64,000 bases of DNA from Euleptes europaea (lineage: Eukaryota; Chordata; Lepidosauria; Squamata; Sphaerodactylidae). The stretch is from positions 135,889,872-135,953,871 of the forward strand of contig NC_079312.1 in assembly GCF_029931775.1 (NCBI RefSeq), in the 5' to 3' direction. The notes under the pieces were generated by a model. The model did not search any database, was not told the DNA's origin, and saw nothing but the letters and a program-made list of their open reading frames with translations. A program made the translations under genes and the position numbers. Positions 8,548 through 20,500 of the stretch are shown one piece after another (position 1 is the stretch's first letter; each line of letters starts with the position of its first letter).

Positions 8548-11500
8548 CTGTAATTAATAATAATAATTAAAATAATAATAATTTAGTGCATAGACCAGTC
8601 ATAGACCAGAAAATATCGTATTACATTTCTATGCAACGCAAGATCTGTTGCAAGGAGACAGACAGAGAAAAGGGGAAGCACGCCAGATGTGAGAACAGTG
8701 GTGACATCAAAGAAACAAAGACTTCTTCCACCACCATGTAGACTCTACTTGATGAGGAGGCCACCAGGATGTCATGAAGACATCATCTTCACACCCCTGG
8801 TTGCACTAATTTTTTACTCCTCTCATTGTCTGCCTATTTTGTATTTAAACTCCAGATTTTTCATTCATGTATCCTTCTCTTCCATGGAAAGCAAAGAGCG
8901 ACACCAAATGTCTCCCATTTAGGCACTGATAAGGTACACACTCCCCCTTAGTTTCAACAATGCTACATCATCATTTTACTTTTTGGCAAGATCTGCTATC
9001 AGTGTTTCTGCAATGCCCCGGTTCTCAGGCGGTCTGTAGGAGTTGCATACGCCAACTGAGATCCTCTCTGCTACAGTTAATATACATAAACTACATAATA
9101 TCATCAGCTGTCTCCATTCATTCCTGTATGCCTGAGCTGTGACACCTGAACCACATACAATTCAACCAGTCTTGTCATGTGGGCCTGTAGAGGAAAAAGT
9201 ATATCAGATGCAGACTCAGAGGGAAGAGAGAGCCAAAACAAAGCAAAACATGATGGATTGGACCTTGCAATGCTCCTACTACAACAGGGGAATACTTGGA
9301 TGGAGCCTGGATTGCCCAAGCTTGCCTGATTCATCAGATCTCACAACCTAAGCAGGGTCAGCCATGGTTAGTACTTGGATGGGAGACCACTAAGGAAGTC
9401 CAGGGTTGTTACATCCAGAGGCAGGCAATTGCAAACTACCTTGCCTTAAAAACCGTACAGGGTCACCATAAGTCAGCTGCAACTGGATGGCACTTTCTAC
9501 CACATAGGTTTAGTATAGTAGTGGAGAGATGACTGCAAATCCCATATCATGACAAAGGACAGGGGTCTGAGAGGTTGCTTCAGGAAATCAAGGTTAACGG
9601 GGAAAATCAAGGGCAGAAATGACAAAAGCAGGAATTACCTTTGTTGCTTTGTTGGCTACAGGCCCAGGGCGCTCTTGACTGAGCTCCTGCAAGTGCTGTT
9701 GGGTAATGGCAAATATCTGGTCATGGGAGAACAGGTCAGAGCACATGAGGGAATAGATAGCACACATGGCCCTCTGTAGGGGGAAAATGCAAGGTTAGGA
9801 AGGCAAAAGGTTTGTGCACTGGGCTCAGTTTGGGTAGCTGGAGGGGAGGGGTACTAATTTCAGCCCCTCGTAGTTCACTGGAAGCCACCAATCCTCGGCT
9901 GCCTTCAGTCCATGCCCACCCTGGTGTGATGAGAAAGGAATGTGGGTGCTAGTCACCAACCCTGAAGGAGGTTGCCCCAAGCCCGATATGAGGTGGAGGT
10001 GACCCAGACGGCTTTTTGTACAGTATGCCTCTCAGCAGCATGTTCCCTTGGAGACTCACGGATTCCCTCACCATGCGGATGCACTCACGGGGGTCCTTCA
10101 GGGTTCGGTTGAGCAAGGCCAAGACCACCTCGCAATTCAGCAGCCCACACCTGTGAAACAGGACAGCACTGAGCCAAGCACTCAGAGGAAAAGACTAAGG
10201 CTGAATCTTCCCTGCTTTCCCTGCTTGAGAAATTTTGTACAGGAAAGCAAATGAGTGCGATCTTCGTTTTAATAGAGATTTTGTATGAAATAGTTTTTAT
10301 CCAGGCAATGTATATTGATGCAATTTTATCCCTTTTTTGGCTTTTTGTAAGATATTTTGTAAAGGCCTATGGCTAAACAAATAAATGAATTCTCTCTCTC
10401 TTAGCTCACAGTACAATCAACAGACAGCCTTTTGGAAGGCCTCTGCATAAGTGGAGAGCAGCTTAGTCAGCCATCATAATGCTGGGTCTGATACAGGTTC
10501 AATTCTGACATGGATGCTCACGGTGTGACTTTAGGCCCATCACTCTCTCTCAACCTAACCTACCTCACAGGGGTGTTAGGAGGATAAAAAGAGGGAGGGG
10601 AGAGGCATACATACTGTACTGAAGTCTTTGGTGGAAGGGTGGGATAAAAAGAAGAAAAATTGGTTTTGATATGCCGACTTTCTCTACCAATTAAGGGAGA
10701 CTCAAACCGGCTTACAACCACCTTCCCCTCCCCTGTGAGGTAGGTGAGGCTGAGAGAGTGTCACTAGCCCAAGGTCACCCAGCTGGCTTCATGTGTAGAA
10801 GTGGGGAAACAAATCCAATTCACCAGATTGGCGTCCACCGCTCATGTGGAAGAGCGGGGAATCAAACCCGGTTCTCCAGATCAGAGTCAACACTCCAAAC
10901 CACCGTTCTTAACCACTACACCATGCTGGAGGCCACCAACCCTCAGCTGCCTTCAGTCCATGTCCACCTTGGTGTGATGAGAAAGGATTGCCAGTGCTAG
11001 ACACCAAAACTAAAGGAAATCGCTCCAAGCCCAGTTTGAGGTGGAGGTGACCCACCCTGCTTTTTGTACAGTATACCTCTCAGCAGCATGTTCCCTGGGA
11101 GACATACACACACCATAGATTAGGCAGGTAGGCCTGGGAGAATCTGTATGCGCTAGGGTGGCCAGCTCTGGGTTGAGAATTATGGGGGTGGAGCCTGGGG
11201 GTGGATTATGGGGGTGGAGCCTGGGGACAGTGGTGTTTGGGGAGGGAAGGGACCTCAGCAGGGTATAATGCCATAGAGTCTACCCTCCAAAACAGCCATT
11301 TCCTCCAGGGGAACTGATCTTGGTCATCTGAAGATCAACTGTAATCGCGGGAGATCTCCAGGGGCCACCGGGTGGTTGGCAGCTCTAGTATGGGCGAGGG
11401 ACCAGCAGTATCCTGGGACAAGGATCGAAGAGTGCTCTTACTTCTTGAGGAAGTGCTGGGTCTCCTCACGAGTCAGGAAGACTTTGGAGCCCTGAGTGAG

Positions 11501-14500
11501 GCTGCTGACAAGGCTCACTTCCTGCAGGCAGTCACCAAGGTTTTCTGCTTCCGTCCTGCAGGAAATGGGGAGAAGCAACCTTCTAAGACTGTGCTCCTTT
11601 CTCCCCACCCACCCCCTTATTTTTCTCACACGGAAGCGTCCTAATGCATGCACACTGATGCTACCAGATACGCTGGATCGGGACCTTTCTGCACAGTGCA
11701 GTGAAAAGATACACTCAATCTAAGATTACAAAGCTGTGCGTATTTCAGGCTTGCACCGTGCAAGCACAGAATTTTGGGACTTGGCTTCCTCCCCACCACC
11801 CACCTGCCAAGACAGATGTCTATGGGTGGCAGAGCTACTGATATCCCAAAGCTGAAGAGTGAGGTGGTCACTGAGCAGCATTTACTGTGGTCAGAGTTTT
11901 AGAGCCAAGCAACATTCCTTGTCCTTCCACGTGATCAGCAAAAGCAGAATGATGGAAAAAGTGATGCAGAATCCACACACACACGCCCATCTCTTACAAT
12001 ATTCTAAACCTAAGGCTGCAGTTCCATGCATTCTTACTTGGGAATAAGTCTCCCAATGAATTTGGGGGGACTTCCTTTTGCGTAAGCTTGCATAGGTTCA
12101 TGCTACAAGGCAGTGCCCAAATGGACATTCTCCACACAATGAACATTCTCCTCACAAAAGCCATTTGGCTCTGAAAAGGGGTGGTGGTGGAGGAACACAA
12201 AGAAAATACAGTAAAGTATCAAATAATCCATTATTAGGCTCTTTGCTGATGGGACAGCGTGTAAGGCAGCCATACAGATTTTTGGCTTTACAAGTGGCCC
12301 TGGAGGGAAGGTCTGCCCATCCCCAACCTCTTGGTCTCCCCACCCCTCTCACCTTTCAGCAACATTCCCTGGTTCCTGAGCATATGAGTGATTGTCACTG
12401 CTTGACTTGCTGTAGGAATCCAACATCCTGCTCTGCTCATTGTTTTCTTGCAAGGAATTCTGGGAGCTTTGTCCACTGTCCAACTCCTCCCAGCCCCCTC
12501 CTGCTTGCCCTGGCTGATGGTTTACTGTGGGAGAATTCCAGAAGAGTAAGTATGTGGGAAAAGCAAAACCCATTACACCTCAAGACAGGAAGCATCAGGT
12601 TCAGGGAAGACATCTGACCCTTTTGCCACATCCTTTTAAAGCCCTACACAGTCTGCAACCAGGGTATCCATATAAACCTGAGTGGTCATTACAATGATCA
12701 GCAGCAGCCCTACTCGGTGCCACCATAATCTGAAATAAAGTGGATATGAGACAGGGCCTTCTCTGTGGTGGCACCTTAATGATGGAATATTTCCTGTTGT
12801 GCAGATATCCAAAAGGCACCAAATATGTTAAGCTTCCAGCACCGGCTAAATGTTTACTCAGGCTGTCAATTATTTGAAATGCAGTTTTAATATGCCCTTG
12901 TTGTAAGTTGACTGCAAGATGCCTCAATCACCTTTGATAGAGACAGCAGGACAGAAATTATAATCAGTAATATTGTAGGGGGGGAAAGGCTACAATTCAC
13001 AGCCAGACATTCCTCAGCTTCGCTTGTATCCCCCTGCTGACAAATCTATCTTTAAGACATCCAGCAACCACAGAGAGGATTCTCTCTGGACTATTCCTAT
13101 GCAGTTCAACTAGATAAGTTTTAACCCCAGAAGTAGCAATGTTTACTGTTTCCACAAAACAGCCAGCAGTGAAGCATGAGCTGTTATATGAGAGTTTTGA
13201 ACTGGTTGCTTCTATTCATCTCGCTGTATATTCTGATCAGAGAACATTCTATACCTCTCATGTTCTGGACTACAACAGTGGGCGGCTTTATAGGTAGCAC
13301 ACAGCTTTTGCCAGGAGAGGGCGCCATCACCGGCTCGTAAGCGTCTTCCTTCAGTTCCCGACCCTGGGGATTGGCAAGCTCATGACCAGGGAGCATGGCA
13401 CTAGCAACCACCTCAGCTGCCTTCTGGATGGTGGCCAGAAGAACCTTGCTTGTGGATGCTGCAAGAGAAACAGAGGTAGGCTGTTCACCAAGGCCCTGAG
13501 CATGGTGCTCTGTCTGTCTACGGACACTGGAAAGGGCCCAGTTCCCTAGGACATGAAAACATCACAGCTAACTCAGCAAAGAAAAGCCCATAATCTGGGG
13601 AGCACAGAACAAGGTCACTGCAGGGATTCTCTCATTGCAGAGGCTCAGAAGGCATCAGGTTAGGTTGCCCCAGATACCAGAATAAGTTTGACTCCCAAAG
13701 TCCCCAGTTTCAAAAGCAGAACTATGGTGCCTTCAGAGGGCACTTTCTATCACAGGAGAGGATTTCATCCAGACCCGAGTTTCCTTGCTGCAAGGTCGCA
13801 GTTGTCCACCCCTGTACAGCCTTGCTCAAATTTGCCAAGTGGCTTGGTTGTACAGTTGCCAACTCCCAGATGAGGCCTGGAGTCCTCCCAGAATTACAGC
13901 TGAACTCCAAGATCCATTCCCTGGAGAAAAGGGCACCTCTGGAAGGCGGTCTCTGTGGCGCCACATCCCTGCTGAGCTTCCTCCGCTCCATATACTCCGT
14001 TTTCCCCAGACGTTGTCCCCCAAATCTCCATGAATTTCCCAAGCCAGAGGTGGCAACCTTACTTGGTTGTGATTTGAAGCTCTTAAAAGGTTAGAACCAT
14101 GTAGCATGACAGCAGAAACTAAAAGCCTGATGAGCTGCAAAGTTTTGGGTGCAAGGTTGGCTGCAAGCATCAAAAAGCTGGTGTGTCAGGAGAACCTTGT
14201 CCTCGCTCAGGTCTGTCCCACTGAAACCGAGGCGATACCACTTAGACCCACGTACCCAATACTTACTGGAGCTGCTTCTTTCAAACCCAAAGCCTTGGAG
14301 GCAGCTGTGGGGGCTGGGCCTGGAGCCCATTCCTAGGAAGATAAACATACGGGGAGTGTAACTGACCAGTTTGGAGTTGTTAGGGACAGCTTACTTGCAT
14401 CTGTAACCACACTCTTTCTGCTCTGGGTTGAAAAGGAATATACTCCTTTGCAAAAGCTTCAGCCTAACAACTTGAGAGGAACTTAAGTCTTCAGGCAGGA

Positions 14501-17500
14501 AGCTTTTCTATCCCTTCCACAGAGTTTAGAGAGCATTGAGGCTGAAACTAGATGAGGTTTGTTGCAATCTAACCCTGATTGTGGCAAATTAGATAAAACT
14601 GGAGGGGGGGTAATCTAGTGTTGGGAGACATAAAGGACAGCATGGAATGGGGGACTAAACCCTTCTATAACATGCGCTCTTCCCTCTGAAAGCTGTTTAT
14701 CTCCAACTGAATAACTTCTTGTCACAGAACTCCAACAGGGAAAACATGGGCAGTGGAAGGGGTCAAGCTCACTCCTCCTGTGCCATGCTTTCAATTTCTG
14801 CCCCTCTCTTTGGAGTGATCCCATCTCACTCCAATCTGACACATGGCACTGGCCATTTCCACACAGGTAGTGGCCTCAGGTTCAATACTATTGGGAAGTG
14901 GGTCCCCCCCCCCCCAAGCTTCCCTGCAGCATTATGGCATATTCATGCAATTCCCAGTTTTCTCCAGCTTTTTTCTGAACTGCCCCAACCCTGCTTTGCT
15001 CCAAAGTTTTGGAAAATTGCAGCAAAGGCTAAATGGCTGCTGTTTGCGTGGGGAAATTCCAATTCCCAGTGTCGCCCACATGGCACCCATTTTCCTAGCG
15101 TCAGCCATTTCTTCCCCCCCCCCTATCGCTGGGGGGGGCTTACTTCTTTTTACTTGAGTAAGTGAATATCATCCTATGGAACAGGTTCTCTGACCTCCCA
15201 ACTTTCATTTTTTTTAAAAAAGTCTCTAGCCTATTTTGTTGCAGAGTTATGTATGGAAAGGCGTATCTCTGCAATGAAAGGGATTACAGACATTTTAAAA
15301 ATGAAAGCTGGGAATTCAGAGAACATGGTATACTTATTGTTATAACTTGATGTTGACATAACAATATTCAGTTACCAATTTAAAAAAACAACCCTGGAAA
15401 AGCCCTGGTGGTGCAGGGTGCAGAATGGCCATTGATGGAGGAATGGGGCAGGGAAACTAAGGGGAAACCTGCCATGTGGAAATCTCATTGCTGCTGAGGT
15501 GCATTGGCAGCCACAGGAAAACTACATGTGCCTGGCTGCGTGTGGGAAACACCTCTGCCCACCTCACAGTGACTGGCCTGGTTCTGACGGACAGCTGTTT
15601 ATCCCTGACGCTCCATCTGGTGGGGAAGTTTTGACAATGCAGCAGTTCTGCGTTCCCTCCAACACAAAGTGGCACGCTGTGGTTTCTAACATAAAGGTCG
15701 CTTTCACACATGCCAAATAATGCACTTTCAATCCACTTTCAATGCACTTTGCAGCTGGATTTTACTGGGTGAAATGACAACATCCACTTGCAAATGATCG
15801 TTAAAGTGCACTGAAAGTGGACTGAAAGTGCATTATTCAGGATGTGTGAAAGCGCCCGAAGAGTGTACATGCTATCCAAGTGGCCAAAGGCCTGATCTGG
15901 AAATAAGATATACTGCCTGATGTAAAGGGAGAGGGCTCTAAGAATGGAGGCTGATGGCTCTGTTAAAAAGAGAGAGGTTAACATGTCTCCTCCCCACCAC
16001 CCACACCCAGAGAAAGAAAAAACCTGCTAAACGTGAAGAGGGAGTGAGGTAAATCTACTTCGTCAAATCTATGCAGGGGCTGTCCATGTGGAGCTGCAGC
16101 TTTTAGGCTCATCCCTCTGGCAGTTGCCCAGATTAAGCATCACCTTTACCATACTTCTTCAAGAGCCGTCTGCAAACAGATGTGCCAATAGCTTGTTGCA
16201 GTCTCTCCTAATCTAGCATGCTACCTGGAGTTAAATGGCAGCTGTGAAACACAGCTGTAGTCATCACTTTCCCCCCTGAATGCTTGAAAGAGACTTGTGC
16301 TAGAATTTATATTACTGTTTAGTTTATATGTGAGAACATTTTTGTCCCACCTTTCTTACCATTTGTGGTGAATAAAGCAGCTTACATCGCCCACCCAAGC
16401 TAGCAGACAAAAATATTCAGACCAGTATAACAACTTCACACAGATGATCACAGAAACTCCTAACATCCTCCATAAGTATAGCTTGCCGCCATTTATGCAA
16501 AGGGCTGTCTAAAGAAGATGGCCTTATACTTTTTGTGAAACTGAGCCAGAGTAGGGGCCCCCTTCTAACTTGTTATGGAAGATCATTCAGAAAAAGAACT
16601 GGGGCTGCTACAGAACAGGATCCTGGACTAACGGAGTCCTGGACTAACAGATCCTGGACTAACCCTTCCACACTCATGGACTTCAGTGAACTCTGTTTAG
16701 GATTACACAGTAAATAAATGGATTTTTAAAAAAAGGAACAAACAGAAGGGGAATCTGAGAGAGCCTGAGATGGCATACCACCTCTTTGTCTTCCTGAGCA
16801 GAAATTGTTGGATAGTGTCCTTTTCAAGGGCAGCAGTATCTCCATGCTTCCTTAAGCAACATAAGGAAATAGGGCTGCACTTTTTCTGTTCAGCACACAG
16901 GAAAAATAGAGAGAAATTGTAATATCTGAATCCCTGCACAACAGGCCATGCAAGAAGGAAAGAAGTTAGTGCTGTATTGGTGAAGTTAGCATGGAAGTTA
17001 CTGTCATTTGGAAAAGGTGCAAGTGCATCCAAGATTTCCAGTGCTCAAATGGGGTCTGGTTCAAGAACACACCCCTGTTCTCCTCAGCAGTAGTATTTTA
17101 CCTGTTGAAGGCAGCTCTTTTGATGGCTGAGCAGCAGACTGAGGCAACAAGGCATCTGAAAATAAGGTGCTCGCCAGGTCCTACAGGGGAAAGAAGAAAA
17201 ATTGCAAAGTGGCAAACTCCTCTGGGCTGTGGGTTGGGGAGTTTGTTCAGATCCCAGAGGTCTGGGGCCTTTCACTCACCTGTGCAGTCATCCGCACCTT
17301 CTGATACAAACTGTTTCCATGGAGAGGATCAGGAGGCCCTGAGAAGACTGCAAAGCAGAGAAGGGTTGAGAGTGAAGAAGGTTAAGTGACCATCCCTAGT
17401 TATCCTACATATGAAAGAAGGAGGGAGGCTTCTCTGGGGTCTGCTGCCTAACACAGTCTCAAAAGTAGCAAGCACACCAACAGCAGAAGCCAACCGTATA

Positions 17501-20500
17501 CACTCCAAGCTACACAAAACAGCCAAAGTATCACTTTACACTGCCATCAGTGGTGACATTAAGAACTCCCCAAAGCAGGAACAATAAATAATCACATTAT
17601 TTCCTGTAAGTATTCCTCAATGGGTAACTGGTCCAGTAGCCCAATTCAGAGGGTCTAAACACACATTACGTTTTCTTCACACCCTCTCTGGGTCCACATG
17701 ATCAGACGTATGTTGTGAGTTCTGTGCTGGCAATTTAATTTCCAGGCACATGCAAGCCTGATTCCCCGTGGGGCCGTGCTGCAGAGAGGGGGGGGGGGGA
17801 AGGCTTCAGCCTCCCCCACATGCTGTTTTCTGAACCTGAAACAGTCCTGGCAAGCTGTGGTTTGCCACGCTTGCACATATCCCATCAGTACCCATGGCTT
17901 CCCCAGCATGATGCATGCAAAGTTGTTTGAACCGACTAAAACAGCTTTCAGATAATTGAATGTAACTCCTTGGTTAGGAGGAGGAGTGAAGACATTCCAG
18001 TTTTTCAGTATATGCAAATCAGGAGTTTGCTTGTCTAAAGAATGCAAAAAGGAGAGTTTAGTAGGAAATTGACTCCTTTTGATACAGTTACCATTTCCAA
18101 TGCTAAATCTTCTTTATCTACTATGTATAGTATGTGGTGTGTATTTACCTGGAATTCTGGTCAAAGATACATGGAAAAAAACTGAATCAGGCATTAGGGT
18201 ATGAGGTACATGATCATGTCTGGAAGTTTCTCATGTCTACAGGTCTATCCTTTTCAATCAGTCTAAGCTTTAGAGAGAATGCTGTAAAGATGATACATCG
18301 GTGACATGTCGCTTCTGCAAGGTTAGCTAGAATATACAATGGTGTTAGTAACTGATGCTGGTCCTGTGGTGAATCTCATGCAAACTTCTTCCACATGCGG
18401 TAGAAATGTGTTGGGGCAGTTAAATATTAGAGGATGGTGGCTATAATGTTCACGTGTTATTGAAATTTCACCTGAATTATTTTTATTAAAATTTGCAGTT
18501 ACCATTTTGAAAATTTTTAGAGTGATACCATTATCAATTATAATAGCAGCTGGACTGATTTTAGCTAAAATGTGGAAAATAAAGAAAATATTCATAGAGG
18601 AGATCCTTTTTGAACAAGCTTAAGGATTATTATGTTCTGGTTCGGCTTACTGCCCTTCAAAAGGGTGAGGATATGGAATTGGTGTGGAGGGAGGTCCTAA
18701 CACACATGGAACAAACAATGTAATTGTGTCAGCTGGGATAAATGACAGTTGATATGTTCATTTGTTAATGTAAAATATGTAATGGTAGGTAGCTTAAAAA
18801 GAGACATAACTCTGTAATCTTTAATGCTGAGGCATTTATTTGTTCTTCAATACGCCTAACTCATGCTGGTTGTAATTTGTTTTAAGACAATTTTTAAATG
18901 TTATGTAATTATCATTGCTAGAGAGCCAGTGTGGTGTAGTGGTTAAGAGCAGCAGACTCTAATCTGGAGAATCAGGTTCAACTCCCCACTCCTCCACATG
19001 AAGCCCGCTGGGTGATCTTGGGCCAGTCACAGTTCTCTCTCAGCCCACGCAGAGGCAGGCAATGGCAACCCGCCTCCGAATATCTCTTGTCTTCAAAACC
19101 CTACATGGTTGCCATAAGTCAGCAGTGACTTGACAGCATTTTCTATCACTAATTATTATTATTAAAAAGCATGATAAGAATATAACCTGATTATCTTTCT
19201 GTGGATACCCCACCATCTCTGACATACCTGTGGCTTCTTGGATGAAAGAAGAATTCCGCTTGAGTTGCATAAGGAAGTGTGAGGAGCCATGGGTACACAT
19301 GTACAGCAGAATCTTGAGTACCTGAGAATGCCGGAAGAACATAGTGGCGATTACTAGGCTGGTCCCAAGATTCGTGGATTCTTACTCTAAGGACCAGTCC
19401 ATGTTATTGGCCACTAAATGGCCCTTTACCTTCAGCTTTACATGGCATGAGTTGTTCTGAAGGCGGTTGAGGAGATACTCCAAGAGACAGTGACTGCTTC
19501 CTGCTGAATCATGAGAGATCTCTGGAAATTTGTCATGTTAAACAGCTAGCAGAGTGGGATTTATTTATTTTAAATTGATGGCCAGGTACCCAAACCATCA
19601 TGCTAGTCTCTAGCCAATTGCCTTTTTTCTACTGCTGCCAGTTATCTTATACATCTCCTGTTTTTCACTCAGGTTAACAGAATATGAGATTTTCTGTAAT
19701 GTGTTTTAGTCTACAGCAATATAGAATTGTAATAAAAGAACGGTCTATATACAAATCTGATTTCAAGTTTTTTTAGGAAAATTATTGGAAGGAAGAAATT
19801 AAATGCCAATGGTTGAGATAGCAATGGTTACACCTTAGCTGGCCTCCCTACCCCTATCCTTATTTCCATTTTGTCAGTTTTTTCATATTTTTGGTTCTGC
19901 CTTCCCTTCTCCTCCCCTCCTCCCTGATTATTCTCATCATTAGTAGAAAAGGACAAGAGTCCAGTAGCACCTTAAAGACTAACAAAAATATTTTCTGGTA
20001 GGGTATGAGCTTTCGTGAGCCACAGCTCACTTCTTCAGATAATAATTTTGTGAGCTGTGGCTCACGAAAACTCATACCCTACCAGAAAATATTTTTGTTA
20101 GTCTTTAAGGTGCTACTGGACTCTTGCCCTTTTCTACTACTGCAGACACTAACACGGCTACCCACTGTGAATTATCCTCATCATTGTTATTTAATGTTAA
20201 GGGCGCCAACTGGAATTTAAAAATTAATAAGGTTTTAAATTATAGTTTATGTATTATATAGTATGTTATTTTAACTGATTGTATTACTTTGGTGGTTAGC
20301 CACCCTGAGCCTGACTATAGTCAGAAAAGGGCAAGATATAAATCTAATAAAATAAAAAACATTAAACAGCATGAATCTGGAAAAGTACAGATCCTTGCAT
20401 TATTTACAACTACATGGAAGACCTGTTCCAGGCACCTAAATAGTTCAGTAAACACAGTTCTGCTTTATGTTTCTTATTTTTCATATTAAGCTAAACAGCT

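Noticed and set aside
19942-20175. Long hairpin considered as a microRNA or small-RNA precursor
   Set aside because: Both arms are copies of a dispersed repeat with target duplications, which explains the hairpin.
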